DNA from: Cohnella xylanilytica
Lineage (GTDB): Bacteria; Bacillota; Bacilli; Paenibacillales; Paenibacillaceae
Direction: 5' to 3'
Assembly: GCF_014212175.1 (NCBI RefSeq)
Contig: NZ_JACJVR010000019.1
Location: forward strand, 124,001 to 188,000
DNA: 64,000 bases
A program made the position numbers and the translations under genes. Of the stretch, positions 34,116 through 43,400 are shown one piece after another; position 1 is the first letter of the stretch, and each line of letters starts with the position of its first letter. The notes beneath the pieces were generated by a model. The model had not been told where the DNA came from and did no database searches. It was given only the letters and a program-made list of their open reading frames with translations.

Positions 34116-35111
34116 TCATCGGCTCGGCTCCGATGCCCCGATACTCCTGATGACGGCGGGCGGCAGCTCGCGGCTCGCGTTCGCCGCCTGTCCGTCCAGC
34201 CGCTTGATCGCCAGCATGACCGCTTCCGGGTGAAGCTGGGGAATCATGTGGCCGACGCCGGGCAGCACGAGCAGATCCGAGCCCGGGACCTCCCGATGCA
34301 GCCGGAAGCTGTGCTCCCTCGTCTCGAACGGATCGTCCTCGCCGACGGCCAGAACGAGCGGCGTCCGGATCTCCCGGTATCTGTCCGCCATCTCCCTCGC
34401 GGCGGGAACGAAGGCCAGCACGTCCTCCCGGTTCGCCTTGAACGCGGAAGGCCGAAGCCACAAGGCTCGGGTCGCAAGGCGGTACGATTCGGGAACGCTC
34501 TCCGGCTTGAAGGTCTGCTTCAGAATCGAGTCCGCCAAGGGAGGTCCGAGCACGGGCAGCAGCGTATGCAGCGCGAGAGCCCCGATCACGGGGGTCGTGA
34601 TTAGGGAGGAGACCGGATCCCCCTTCTCCGCCGGATACCCTTCCGGATAGAAGCCGCCGCCCAAGCCGACGATCCCCGACAGCTCGTCCGGGTATTCCAG
34701 CGCGTAAGCGAGCGCCAGCACGCCGCTCCAGGAGTGGCAGACCAGAATCGGCTTGTCGACTCCCAGCTCGATCAATGCCTTGCGCAGCAGCCTGGCTTGG
34801 GCGTTCGGCGTTACCTTCCCGTTCCGGGGTCTCTCGCTGTAGCCGTAGCCGGGACGGTCGAACGCGATTCCGCGGTATCCCTCGGCCGCCGCCAGCTCGA
34901 TCGCCTCCTTGAAGTCGTCCCCCGTCAGCACTCCCCCGTGAAGATAGACGATCGGCCTTCCCTCCCCCCGGCTTCGGTAATGCAGCCGAAGCCCTTCCGC
35001 GACGACGAACTCTCCCGTCGGAGGGTACCTTCTCTCCGCCCGGCTCACTCGATACCGTCCATACGCATACAAAGCGACCATTCCAAGAGCGATTGCCGCA
35101 AGCGCGATCAT
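34116..35111 (-). CDS. alpha/beta hydrolase with N-terminal membrane anchor
   Basis: A 331-residue hydrolase. The first ~20 residues form one hydrophobic helix, so the enzyme is probably membrane-tethered. Then come YLHGGVLTGDD (oxyanion hole), nucleophile Ser in CHSWSG, the Asp of GEDDPFE and the His of GVGHMIP. Its promoter contains a 16-bp box matching one before the two-HTH TetR gene, so it is probably under that regulator. Substrate unknown. Confidence 0.85.
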   Translation of the reverse strand: MIALAAIALGMVALYAYGRYRVSRAERRYPPTGEFVVAEGLRLHYRSRGEGRPIVYLHGGVLTGDDFKEAIELAAAEGYRGIAFDRPGYGYSERPRNGKVTPNAQARLLRKALIELGVDKPILVCHSWSGVLALAYALEYPDELSGIVGLGGGFYPEGYPAEKGDPVSSLITTPVIGALALHTLLPVLGPPLADSILKQTFKPESVPESYRLATRALWLRPSAFKANREDVLAFVPAAREMADRYREIRTPLVLAVGEDDPFETREHSFRLHREVPGSDLLVLPGVGHMIPQLHPEAVMLAIKRLDGQAANASRELPPAVIRSIGASEPSR

Positions 35112-35161
35112 TCGTGCGTCCTCCTTTTCGTTATAACCATGTACTGTTCAATATTCTTATA

Positions 35162-35177
35162 GCGTACTACTCGGTAT
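35162..35177. promoter_or_regulatory. TetR-type operator before the alpha/beta hydrolase
   Basis: On the minus strand ATACCGAGTAGTACGC matches ATACCAATTAGTATGC before the TetR gene at 13 of 16 positions and has the same imperfect dyad. Confidence 0.6.
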
Positions 35178-35215
35178 GTTAATGGCATAAGAGAATCCCG
35201 CCCTCCCGCGGGACC

Positions 35216-36007
35216 TCACTTGCGATCCGCTGCCGCCAGCCCGTGCCACAGCGTTCTCGACACGGCGCGGACGAATGCCCGCAAGCGATCGGAATCCGGG
35301 ATCAGAACCCACTCAACGAGCGCTCCCTTGAGCAAGGCGTCGAACATCATGGCCGCCCCTTCGGGGTCGACCTGATCCGTCAGCCTCCCCTGCCGCTGCA
35401 TCTCCCGGATCAACTCCGACACCCGGCCCATCAGGAGCTCGTGGAGCCGCCGCAGCCTGTCTTGAACTTCCGGTTCGCGGGCGGAGGTCACGAATTCCAG
35501 GAACAGCATCGAGCCTTCCTCCCCCGATTCCAGGCAGAGAAGCTGAGCTTCGAGCCATCCCGCCAGCGCGGCCGCCGGATCTTCCGCGGACAGAATGCGC
35601 TCGGCCTCTCCGGGCAGCGTCTGAAGCTGCAGCCGATAGTTGCGTTCGAGAATCTCCAGGAACAGATCCTGCTTGCCGGAGAAGTGCCAATAGACCGCGC
35701 CCTTGCTCAGTCCGGCGTGCTCGGCGACCTTGTCGAGAGAGCTGTTCGCGTAACCCTGGGTCGCGAAAAGACGGGCGGCCGCCTCCAGCACGCGCGACTT
35801 CGTATCGGCCAGCTCTTCGGTTAAGGCCGACTGCGACTGCCTCTCCCTGAACCACTCTCTCATCTCCTCCTTGCCTCCGAAATGCCGGCGAACGGCGGTC
35901 CAATGCACGCCCGCCGCTTCGGCGACCTCGGCGAACGAGATCCGGTCGAAGGGCTTCGACCCGGCCAATCGTTCCGCGGCTTCGAACACTCGCTCTCGAA
36001 CGCTCAT
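35216..36007 (-). CDS. TetR-family regulator with two helix-turn-helix domains
   Basis: A 263-residue protein carrying two TetR-type DNA-binding domains in tandem. The first spans residues 4-52 (ISFAEVAEAAGVHWTAVRRHF) and the second 71-120 (SSLDKVAEHAGLSKGAVYWHF); one C-terminal ligand domain follows. A normal TetR protein has about 200 residues and a single HTH. Matching 16-bp boxes lie before this gene and before the hydrolase. It could bind as a dimer with four recognition helices. Confidence 0.85.
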   Translation of the reverse strand: MSVRERVFEAAERLAGSKPFDRISFAEVAEAAGVHWTAVRRHFGGKEEMREWFRERQSQSALTEELADTKSRVLEAAARLFATQGYANSSLDKVAEHAGLSKGAVYWHFSGKQDLFLEILERNYRLQLQTLPGEAERILSAEDPAAALAGWLEAQLLCLESGEEGSMLFLEFVTSAREPEVQDRLRRLHELLMGRVSELIREMQRQGRLTDQVDPEGAAMMFDALLKGALVEWVLIPDSDRLRAFVRAVSRTLWHGLAAADRK

Positions 36008-36046
36008 CCGTCACTCCCCGAATCCGTCTTAATATGTTATATTCAA

Positions 36047-36062
36047 ATACCAATTAGTATGC
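36047..36062. promoter_or_regulatory. TetR-type operator before the two-HTH regulator gene
   Basis: ATACCAATTAGTATGC contains the dyad ATAC-N6-GTAT 40 bases upstream of the start, the stronger of the two matching sites. Confidence 0.6.
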
Positions 36063-36122
36063 ACATATCATATTCCAACTCGAAAAGGATGTCAAACCTC
36101 GGAGGCTCTTCGGATCGGCGGC

Positions 36123-36674
36123 CTAGAACTTGAACTCTTCTTTTAACAGCCCCAAGACGATCATGTCATAATACTGCCCGTCCACGTACGAATGGTTCCG
36201 CAGCCTTCCTTCGACGACGAACCCGCACTTCTCGTAAGCCCGAACGGCTCGCGCGTTCCCGCTCCACGTCTCGAGTTGGACCCGCCTGAGGTTCATCGTG
36301 CGGAACAGGTAGCGAATCAACGCCTTCAGGGCGTCCGAACCCCAGCCTTGACCCCAATACGCTTTGTTCCCGATCCCGATTCCGAGCGTGCAGCGGCGCG
36401 AGACGAGCTCCGTCTCGCGGTATTCGATAAAGCCGATATGCTCGGGCTGTTCGCCGCGCGTATAAATGGAGAATTGCCCTCGTTCCCTTCTATCCTGCTT
36501 GAGAACCTTCGTCTGGTAGCTCTCCTCGAGCTGTTCCATCGAGACATGGCTTGCTAGATACAAGTAAGCGCCCGCCTCCAGCTTGGCCGTCTCCTCGTCG
36601 TTCCTCCATTCGTATCCCCTTTTCCAATCCTCGAGCGATACGGGCCGCAGCTCGACTTTGTCGCCTGTTATCAC
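36123..36674 (-). CDS. GNAT acetyltransferase (RimJ/RimL-like)
   Basis: A 183-residue N-acetyltransferase beginning ITGDKVELRPVSLEDW, with the acetyl-CoA loop GIGNKAYWGQGWGSDAL and the final ARAVRAYEKCGFVVEGRLR, typical of the RimJ/RimL/ SpeG-like branch. GTG 36674 has GGAGGG eight bases upstream; the longer ORF would run through the promoter of the next gene. Substrate unknown. Confidence 0.85.
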   Translation of the reverse strand: MITGDKVELRPVSLEDWKRGYEWRNDEETAKLEAGAYLYLASHVSMEQLEESYQTKVLKQDRRERGQFSIYTRGEQPEHIGFIEYRETELVSRRCTLGIGIGNKAYWGQGWGSDALKALIRYLFRTMNLRRVQLETWSGNARAVRAYEKCGFVVEGRLRNHSYVDGQYYDMIVLGLLKEEFKF

Positions 36675-36785
36675 GCTGGATTCCCTCCTCCATGGATTCC
36701 TCGATTCGTATGTCATGCCCTTGTTCTCATTATAACAGCCTGCGGCTCGTCCAATCGGATCCCCTCCGTTTTCCGTCGATAGCCC

Positions 36786-36865
36786 TTGACAGGTTACCAT
36801 TTAGTCACTTATATTAAAGGTGACCGAAAAGTAACATATAAAAACGAGGGGCGAAGAGCCCCTCG
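36786..36865 (+). promoter_or_regulatory. promoter with nested dyad and leader stem before the DMT transporter
   Basis: TTGACA (36786-36791), 18 bases and TATATT (36810-36815) form a strong promoter. Two nested inverted repeats overlap it: GTTAC/GTAAC (36793 and 36831) outside GTCAC/GTGAC (36804 and 36820). A GC-rich stem CGAGGGG/CCCCTCG follows in the leader just before the ribosome site. Confidence 0.6.
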
Positions 36866-36881
36866 CTTGGAGGTATTCCCG

Positions 36882-37850
36882 ATGAGATGGGCTTATATTT
36901 GGGCCGTGCTTAACGCGACCGTGATCGGTCTCTCCTTCATGCTGATCAAGCAAACGCTGGATTTCGCCGACCCGCTCGACACGCTCGCTTACCGATTCGC
37001 CGCCGCGTTCGCGATTCTGATCGTCCCGGCGGCCTTCCGCTGGATTCGCGTGAGCTACAAGGGCAAGCCGCTCTGGCCTCTGCTGCTGCTGTCCTCCTTC
37101 TACCCGCTCGGATACTTCACGCTGCAGGCGTTCGGTATGCGGAACGTCACCTCGGCGGAGAGCGGCATGATCAGCGCCCTGTCGCCGATCGCCACGCTGC
37201 TGCTCGCCACCCTCTTCCTGAAGGAGAAGACGACCCTTCTGCAGCGGGCTTCGCTTCTCGTCTCCGTCGGCGGTCTCGCGTTCATCTTCGCGATGAGCGG
37301 CGGCCTCGACGGGGCGCATGCGGCCGGGATGGCCTTGCTGCTGCTCGCTTGCTTCGCGCTGGCCGGCTACAACGTGCTCGCCCGGGTAGTGACGAAGCGG
37401 TTCGGCGCGGCGGAGATCAGCTTCTTCATGATCGGCGCCGCCGGCGTCTCCTTCGCGGCGATAGCCGTCGCGGGGCATGCGCTCGACGGCTCGCTGGGCG
37501 AACTCGCCGCTCCGCTCGCGAACGGCGAATTCGTCGCCCTTATCGCCGGGCTCGGGGCGATCCAGATCGCGACCTCGCTCATGGCGAACTATATCCTCTC
37601 CAAGATGGAAGCTTCGCGGATGAGCGTGTTCGCCCATCTGTCCACCGTCGTCTCCATCGCCTCGGGAGCCTTGTTCCTGCACGAAGCCGTCGAGTGGTAC
37701 CACCTGGTCGGCTCCGCGCTGATCATAGCCGGCGTCGTCGGGACGAACCGGGCGAAGCGCCGTACGACCGCTCCTTCGCAGCCCAGCCGCGAGCGCAAGC
37801 CGATAACCTCGGCTTACGAAGTCTCCGGCCGGGCCGAGCAGCGGCTGTAA
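36882..37850 (+). CDS. EamA/DMT-family transporter
   Basis: A 322-residue membrane protein with ten helices in two EamA repeats, each ending with an acidic loop (FLKEKTT; FLHEAVEW). Members export amino acids or metabolites, or import nucleotides and sugars. GGAGG lies nine bases before ATG 36882; the longer ORF starts within the promoter. Substrate unknown. Confidence 0.88.
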   Translation: MRWAYIWAVLNATVIGLSFMLIKQTLDFADPLDTLAYRFAAAFAILIVPAAFRWIRVSYKGKPLWPLLLLSSFYPLGYFTLQAFGMRNVTSAESGMISALSPIATLLLATLFLKEKTTLLQRASLLVSVGGLAFIFAMSGGLDGAHAAGMALLLLACFALAGYNVLARVVTKRFGAAEISFFMIGAAGVSFAAIAVAGHALDGSLGELAAPLANGEFVALIAGLGAIQIATSLMANYILSKMEASRMSVFAHLSTVVSIASGALFLHEAVEWYHLVGSALIIAGVVGTNRAKRRTTAPSQPSRERKPITSAYEVSGRAEQRL

Positions 37851-37894
37851 GTCGAGCATTCGACTTACAGGATCTTCGGCGGAGCCGAGCGCGG

Positions 37895-39097
37895 TCAAGG
37901 CCGCGCGGCGGTTCCGTCGGGGAGCCGGGCGAGCGTCCAGTCGGGCAGCCGGTTGACGCACGGATACTTGGCCGCGAGCGACTCGTCGATGTCGATGCCG
38001 AGGCCGGGCTTGTCGTTCGCGTAGGCGTACCCGTCCCTCAGCTCCGGACAGCCGGGGAACACTTCCCTTATCCGGTCGGAGAAGCCGTACCATTCCTGCA
38101 CGCCGAAGTTCGGCGCGCTGAGGTCCAAGTGCAGGTTGGCCGCATGCCCGACCGGCGAGACGTCTCCGGGGCCGTGCCAGGCCGTCCGGACCCCGAACGC
38201 TTCGCCGAGCGCGGCCAGCTTGCGCGCGGGAGTGAGCCCTCCGATCGCGCTGACGTGCGCGCGGATGAAGTCGATCAGCCCGCGCGAGACGAGCGGCGTC
38301 CACTCCCGCGGATGGACGAACAGCTCGCCCATCGCGATCGGGGTCGCGCTCTGGCTTCGAATCGCCGCGAACCCGTCCAACTGTTCGGGCGCCAGCGGGT
38401 CTTCGAGGAAGTAGAGCCGGTAAGGCTCAAGCCGCTTCGCCAGCCTGACGGCTTCGATCGTCTGCACCCGCTCGTGAACGTCGTGCAGCAGCTCCGGCTC
38501 GAAGCCGAGAGAGGCTCGCAGATGCTCGAACAGGCGGGGGACGCTCCGCGCGTAAGCGTCCGGGTCGTAATAAGCGCCGGGGAGGGCGCCCTCCGGGGAG
38601 CGGATCGTCTGTCCGCGTCCTCCGTACCCGCCCAACTGGCAGCGGATGTAGCGGACGCCCTCCTCCATGTACTTGCGAACGTTCTCTTCGACCTCCCGCT
38701 CGTCCCGCCCGTCCGCGTGCCGGTATACGGCCGCCGCTTCCCGGCACTTGCCCCCGAACAGCTCGTAGACCGGCATGCCGGCCAGCTTCCCCTTGATATC
38801 CCACAGCGCCATGTCGATTCCCGACAGCGCGTTGTTCAGAACGGGACCGTTGCGCCAATACGAGCTGACCATCGCCGTCTGCCAGATGTCCTCGATTCGC
38901 CGAGGATCCTTGCCGATCAGGAACGGCTTCAAGTAATGCTCGATCGCGCTCGCCACCGCCAAGTACCGCTGCGTGAACGTCGCGCAGCCCAGACCGTACA
39001 GCCCCGGCTCCGTCGTCTCGACTTTGACGACGACCAGATTGATCCCTTCGGGCGCCGTCAGAATCGTCTTCACGTCCCGAATCGTCGCTTCCGCCAT
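37895..39097 (-). CDS. enolase-superfamily dehydratase, RspA/ManD type
   Basis: A 400-residue enzyme of the RspA/D-mannonate dehydratase group. Signatures in order: MALWDIKGK, HDVHER (metal Asp plus His), YFLEDPL (Glu), MGELF (Glu), RAHVSAIGG and AWHGPGD. ManD enzymes turn D-mannonate into 2-keto-3-deoxygluconate, but family members vary in activity. It is downstream of an SDR and of the glycoside hydrolase/ABC genes, so it may complete use of a uronate-containing glycan. Confidence 0.87.
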   Translation of the reverse strand: MAEATIRDVKTILTAPEGINLVVVKVETTEPGLYGLGCATFTQRYLAVASAIEHYLKPFLIGKDPRRIEDIWQTAMVSSYWRNGPVLNNALSGIDMALWDIKGKLAGMPVYELFGGKCREAAAVYRHADGRDEREVEENVRKYMEEGVRYIRCQLGGYGGRGQTIRSPEGALPGAYYDPDAYARSVPRLFEHLRASLGFEPELLHDVHERVQTIEAVRLAKRLEPYRLYFLEDPLAPEQLDGFAAIRSQSATPIAMGELFVHPREWTPLVSRGLIDFIRAHVSAIGGLTPARKLAALGEAFGVRTAWHGPGDVSPVGHAANLHLDLSAPNFGVQEWYGFSDRIREVFPGCPELRDGYAYANDKPGLGIDIDESLAAKYPCVNRLPDWTLARLPDGTAARP

Positions 39098-39127
39098 CTT
39101 CGCACCCCCTCGGTTGTCCTCAAGCCC

Positions 39128-39967
39128 TCAATCCGCCGGCGGCAGCCCCCAGCCGTATCCCGCTTCCGGCCGCACGTCCTCCGGCATGCCGGGGACGATC
39201 AATCCGCCGTCGACGCGGATCGTCGTTCCCGTCACGTACCCCGCCTGCCCGGACGCCAGCCAGACGACCGCGTCTCCGACATCGGCCGGGGTTCCGGCCC
39301 GCCCCAGCGGTATCTTCCGCCCCAGCGCGTCGTACCAGCGCCGGGCGGCTTCGCCTTCCCGCGAAGCGGTCGCGCCCGGAGCGACGCAGTTGACCCGAAT
39401 CCCGTACCGCGCCAGATCGAGCGCGGCCGACTGCGTCGCCCGGGCCAAGGCCGCCTTCGTCGCCCCGTACACCGCGTCTCCGGGGTACGCCCTCTCGGCG
39501 CGCGTCGACGTAATGTTGACGATGCTGCCCCGTATCCCCCGCTCGATCATGTGGGCGGACGCCGCCTGCATCGTCAGCAGCGGCGCCCGCAGATTCAGGT
39601 GAAGGAGCGGATCGATATCCGAGACGCCGAGCTTCCGGACGCTCGCGAACCGGGATACCCCGGCGTTGTTGACGAGGACGTCCAACCGGCCGAGCTCCCG
39701 GACGGCCAAGCCGACGAGAGCGGCCGGGGACGCCGCCTCCGTCAGGTCGCACGGGATGGCATGGCAGGACCGCCCGAAGCGGCTCCGAACCATATTCGCA
39801 ACCTCTTCCGCCTGCTCTTCCTCCCCGTAATAGCTGATCGCCAAGTCGTAACCGCTCGCGGCGAGAGCGAGCGCGATGCCTCGGCCGATGCCGACCGCTC
39901 CTCCCGTCACCAGCGCCGTTCTCCCCGCCGTCGGCCCCGCGCCCGCAGGGCTCGCCGCATCGTTCAT
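39128..39967 (-). CDS. SDR-family oxidoreductase
   Basis: A 279-residue classical SDR with VTGGAVGIGRG, NNAGVSRF, Ser in ITSTRAERA, YGATKAALA as YxxxK, and the C-terminal VTGTTIRVDGG. The first 15 residues are a flexible tail. It lies 30 bases upstream of the RspA-type dehydratase on the same strand, suggesting a coupled redox-plus-dehydration route for a sugar acid. Confidence 0.87.
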   Translation of the reverse strand: MNDAASPAGAGPTAGRTALVTGGAVGIGRGIALALAASGYDLAISYYGEEEQAEEVANMVRSRFGRSCHAIPCDLTEAASPAALVGLAVRELGRLDVLVNNAGVSRFASVRKLGVSDIDPLLHLNLRAPLLTMQAASAHMIERGIRGSIVNITSTRAERAYPGDAVYGATKAALARATQSAALDLARYGIRVNCVAPGATASREGEAARRWYDALGRKIPLGRAGTPADVGDAVVWLASGQAGYVTGTTIRVDGGLIVPGMPEDVRPEAGYGWGLPPAD

Positions 39968-40088
39968 CCGTGCCCGCTCCCTTCCAACGATGACGCGCGC
40001 CCCGCAAGGCGCGCGTCCCGTAGACCGTCGAGTTCACTCCATCAGGCAGCCGTCCGCTCGCTTCCAACCCGTGCAGGCTGTTTAACGA

Positions 40089-40262
40089 GTGTGATTTTTC
40101 GTATAAAATCGTCGAAATAATCGCGAACAGATGAAATCTGTATGATTTTTCACACAAAATTTAAGCAACGCGCCGCCATAAGGTGGAATTTGTATGGTTT
40201 TTCATATAAACCAAACCGTGCACCTTCTTAAGGCATGGATTTTATACGATTTTTCATACACA
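40089..40262. repeat. tandem ~51-bp palindrome-headed repeats, locus 3 (four units)
   Basis: Units start at 40089, 40140, 40192 and 40244 (periods 51, 52, 52). Each begins with a hairpin of the form GTATGATTTTTCATAC with variants; the halves of one unit often complement the halves of another better than their own partner (GTGTGA of unit 1 with TCACAC of unit 2; ATACGA of unit 4 with TCGTAT of unit 1). The array lies between the SDR start and the glycoside hydrolase stop. No gene is visible. Confidence 0.7.
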
Positions 40263-40296
40263 AGTACGAATCGAAATATCCCTTCGTTAGTGATAT

Positions 40297-40420
40297 CGGG
40301 ATCTTCCGCTATCCCGGCTGTTTCCCTATCCCGATTTGTTCGCTCATCCCGAATCTTCCGCTATTCCAAATCTTCCGCTAACCCGGTTGTTACGCTCGTT
40401 CCGCTCGTTCCGCGACTGCC
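40297..40420. repeat. degenerate 17-18-bp tandem repeats
   Basis: About six copies of a unit close to CCCGAATCTTCCGCTAT run from 40297 to the end of the glycoside hydrolase gene, with the last copies shortened to TTCCGCTCG. The array adjoins locus 3 of the 51-bp repeats. Confidence 0.6.
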
Positions 40421-40422
40421 GC

Positions 40423-43400
40423 TCATTCCGGCCCGACCAGCTTGATCGCCTTGAACAGGCTGCTGTTCTTGCCGGTGCCGATGCCGGCTCCCCATTCGAT
40501 CCAGCCCTTCCGTCCCTGCCCGTCGTTGTCGTTCACGAGGATCGAGAAGCCGATTACGCCGTCTTCCGCGAGAGCGGGCTCCAGCTCCTCCCACGGAAGA
40601 GCCAGTTCGTAGACCGTCTCTTTGGCGTCCTCGTCGCGAGTCACCGCGAGAGTAGCGTTGTCGACGGTCCCGATCGTCATTCCCGGCGCCGCGATCCAGC
40701 GATAGACCTCGGGCCCTTCCGGAGTCAACGCGAGTCCGTATTCGTACCACTCTCCGCTCTCGCCGGGCAGTCCGGGCGAGACCCCGAATTGGATGCCGTC
40801 GCCTTGCCAGATCGATTCGCCCCGCGACGTCTGCGAGAAAACGTCGTCATGGACCTTGACGGACAGGTACAGGTTCTCGCTGTCCCAAGTGCCCCAGATC
40901 TGACCGCTCAAATCTTCCGCGCCGCCGTAGCCGTTCATCTTCACTTCGCCTTCCGCGGCCAGGTCGACGGACGGAACTCCGGTCAAGTCGTCGAGGCTGC
41001 CGTCCACCTCAATCGTATGCTGCGAGAACGGCTTCAAGTCCTCTTCCGCGACGACTGCGAGCTTCCCTTCGTAAGCGATCTGCGAGTACCCTTCGAAGTT
41101 CAAGGTCAAGGAGACCGGATACGTCTGGCCGGCCGTCAGCTCCGGCACGGGCAGGTCCGCGCTGTCCGCCGAGCCGCCCGGAATCTGGACGTTCGCCGCG
41201 AAGGTATCCGACTGACCTCCGATCTGCCACTGGATGTCCGTCAGCGTGATCGCGTCGTCCAGCGCGTTCGACACGCTTACCCTCAGGGCGTCCTGGTCTC
41301 CGTTCCGGACGTGCTTGACCTTGGCTTGAACCGGATCGGCGACCGCTACGTCCGCCGTCAGGCGCGCGACCTTCTGGCCGTCCCGAACGACGTAAGCGGT
41401 TACGGTTCTCGTCTGCGGCGTATCCCGGCCTTCGACTTCGAAGGGGATCTTCTTCGTGCCGTGCGGCATGACGTCGATCGGATAGACGCTGCCTTCCACC
41501 TGCAGCTCCGCCTGGATCCGGCCGCGCGGCGGCTCCGTGTTATCGACGGTCAGCTCGAGCCGGACCGGCGTTCCCGGCGCGGACGTCTTGCCCGTCAGGA
41601 TGAACTTGCCGCCCTCCGAGATCTGGGAGACGTTGCCTTGAACATAGACCGGAGATCCGGACAAGGAGAGGTAGACGTACCCGTTCAGCGGGCTGTACGT
41701 GTCGGTCCGCCCCATCATGTCGGTGATGACGATCGGAGAATTCGTCTTGACTCTGACTTCCTTGGGCTCCGTCGCCCACAGCACGCGAACGGGGTCACCC
41801 TCGCCGTCGAACAAATAGCCGTAGACGTCCTCGCAGATGGATTCCGCCTTGACGAACGACTTGCCGGCGAGCTGGCGGGTCATCGTCGCGTAGGAGACGT
41901 AAGCCGGCTTCGGAACGTTCTTGCCCAGATCGTCTCCCGCGTTGCGGACGATGCCGAAGTTATGCTCGCCGTTCGTCGTCGACGTGCCGTCGTTCATGAA
42001 GTCGTACCAGTACACCTTCTCGACGCCGGACGCCAGAGAGACGACGTGGCTGCGGACGATATATTCCGCCTGGACGCTCTCGCTCACGCCTCTTCCGTCC
42101 TGCTGCGTCGGCCAGCCGAGCTCGGTGATCCAGATCGGCTTGGGCTGCCCGTTGTTGTACCGCTTGATCAGCTCCTCCAGATCCGCCAGATCCTTCGCCA
42201 GCGTCTCCGGATTGCCCGGATACCGGTACGGATGGACGGACACCGCATCCATATAGTTCAAGCCGCCGAGCCGGAACAGCTCCTCCAGCCAGCCCGTCGG
42301 TATGCCGGACGTAGCCCCTCCGACGACCGTCAGGCCGGGCTTCTCCGCCTTGACCGTTTCGTACGTTTTTTTCAACAGCTTGTAGTAATAGTCCGGTCTC
42401 GAATCGGCGGGGCCGTTGCCCTGGTCGCCGAATTGGATGTTGAATTCGTTGTACACCTCCGCCCATTCGACCTGATCGAAATGCCGGACGACTTCGCGGC
42501 TGTAATTCGCGAACCCTTGCCGGCCGTCGTCGCTGTGCGGGGTGCTGCCGTTATCGTAATACGAATTGCCGTAGGCGAATATAATAAAGGGCTTGATATC
42601 GTTCGCTTGCGCTTCGCCCATATAGGCTTCGACTTTGCTGGGGAACGTATAGACGCCCTTCGGCTTCTCGACCGCGCTCCAATTCGACTCGTCCCGAATG
42701 CTGCCTACGCCCGCTTCCTTAATCAACGGCATGAGCTCCAGCCCCCACGTCTGCCCGAAGTGGGTCGCCATGCCGAACGGGGAATCGGCCGCCGCGCCCG
42801 AATCGAACGGAGGAAGCACGGCGAGCGAGGTCGTCGCTTCCGCGATCGCGCCCCCGTCCGCGTCCAAGGCCGTCAGGTTCGCGGTGTAGTACCCCGATTC
42901 CAGCCCGGAGAACGACAGCTCCGCATAGCCGTCGCCATCCGCCTCGGCGGTCTGCTCCGCAGCCGGAATTCCCCAATAATCGAACACGACGGCCGACACC
43001 GAAGTCCCCGCCGTCAACACCCTCAGCGAGGCCGGCTCGTCGCCGATGAACACGTTGCCGAGCTTCGTCTGCTGGAGCTCCAGCTCCGGCGTCGGAATGG
43101 ACATCGTCACGTCGTCGAACCGCGCCGTGCCGATCTTCTTCCCTCCTCCGATAGCGGTGCGTTCCAGCACGAAGCTGATCTGCTTGGCGGGCGGATGCCA
43201 GACGCCGTCGTTCGCGCCGCCCCAATGGGCGTATTGCGCGCCTCCGTTAAACTTCGTGATGGTGAAGGACTGCCAATCCGTCGTCGATTGAAGAGCGATT
43301 CTCTGTTGGTGAACCTGGCCGGTCGAGTCCGTGAGCCGCAAGCCCACCCTGGTGACGTCCGCCGTCTGAACCGAGAAGGATAAATCCGCCGCGTCATACT

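Noticed and set aside
37349-40120. Open frame of 923 codons on the plus strand
   Set aside because: It runs antisense to the RspA-type dehydratase and SDR and crosses the end of the transporter gene; composition is Arg/Pro/His-rich as expected for a shadow of GC-rich genes.
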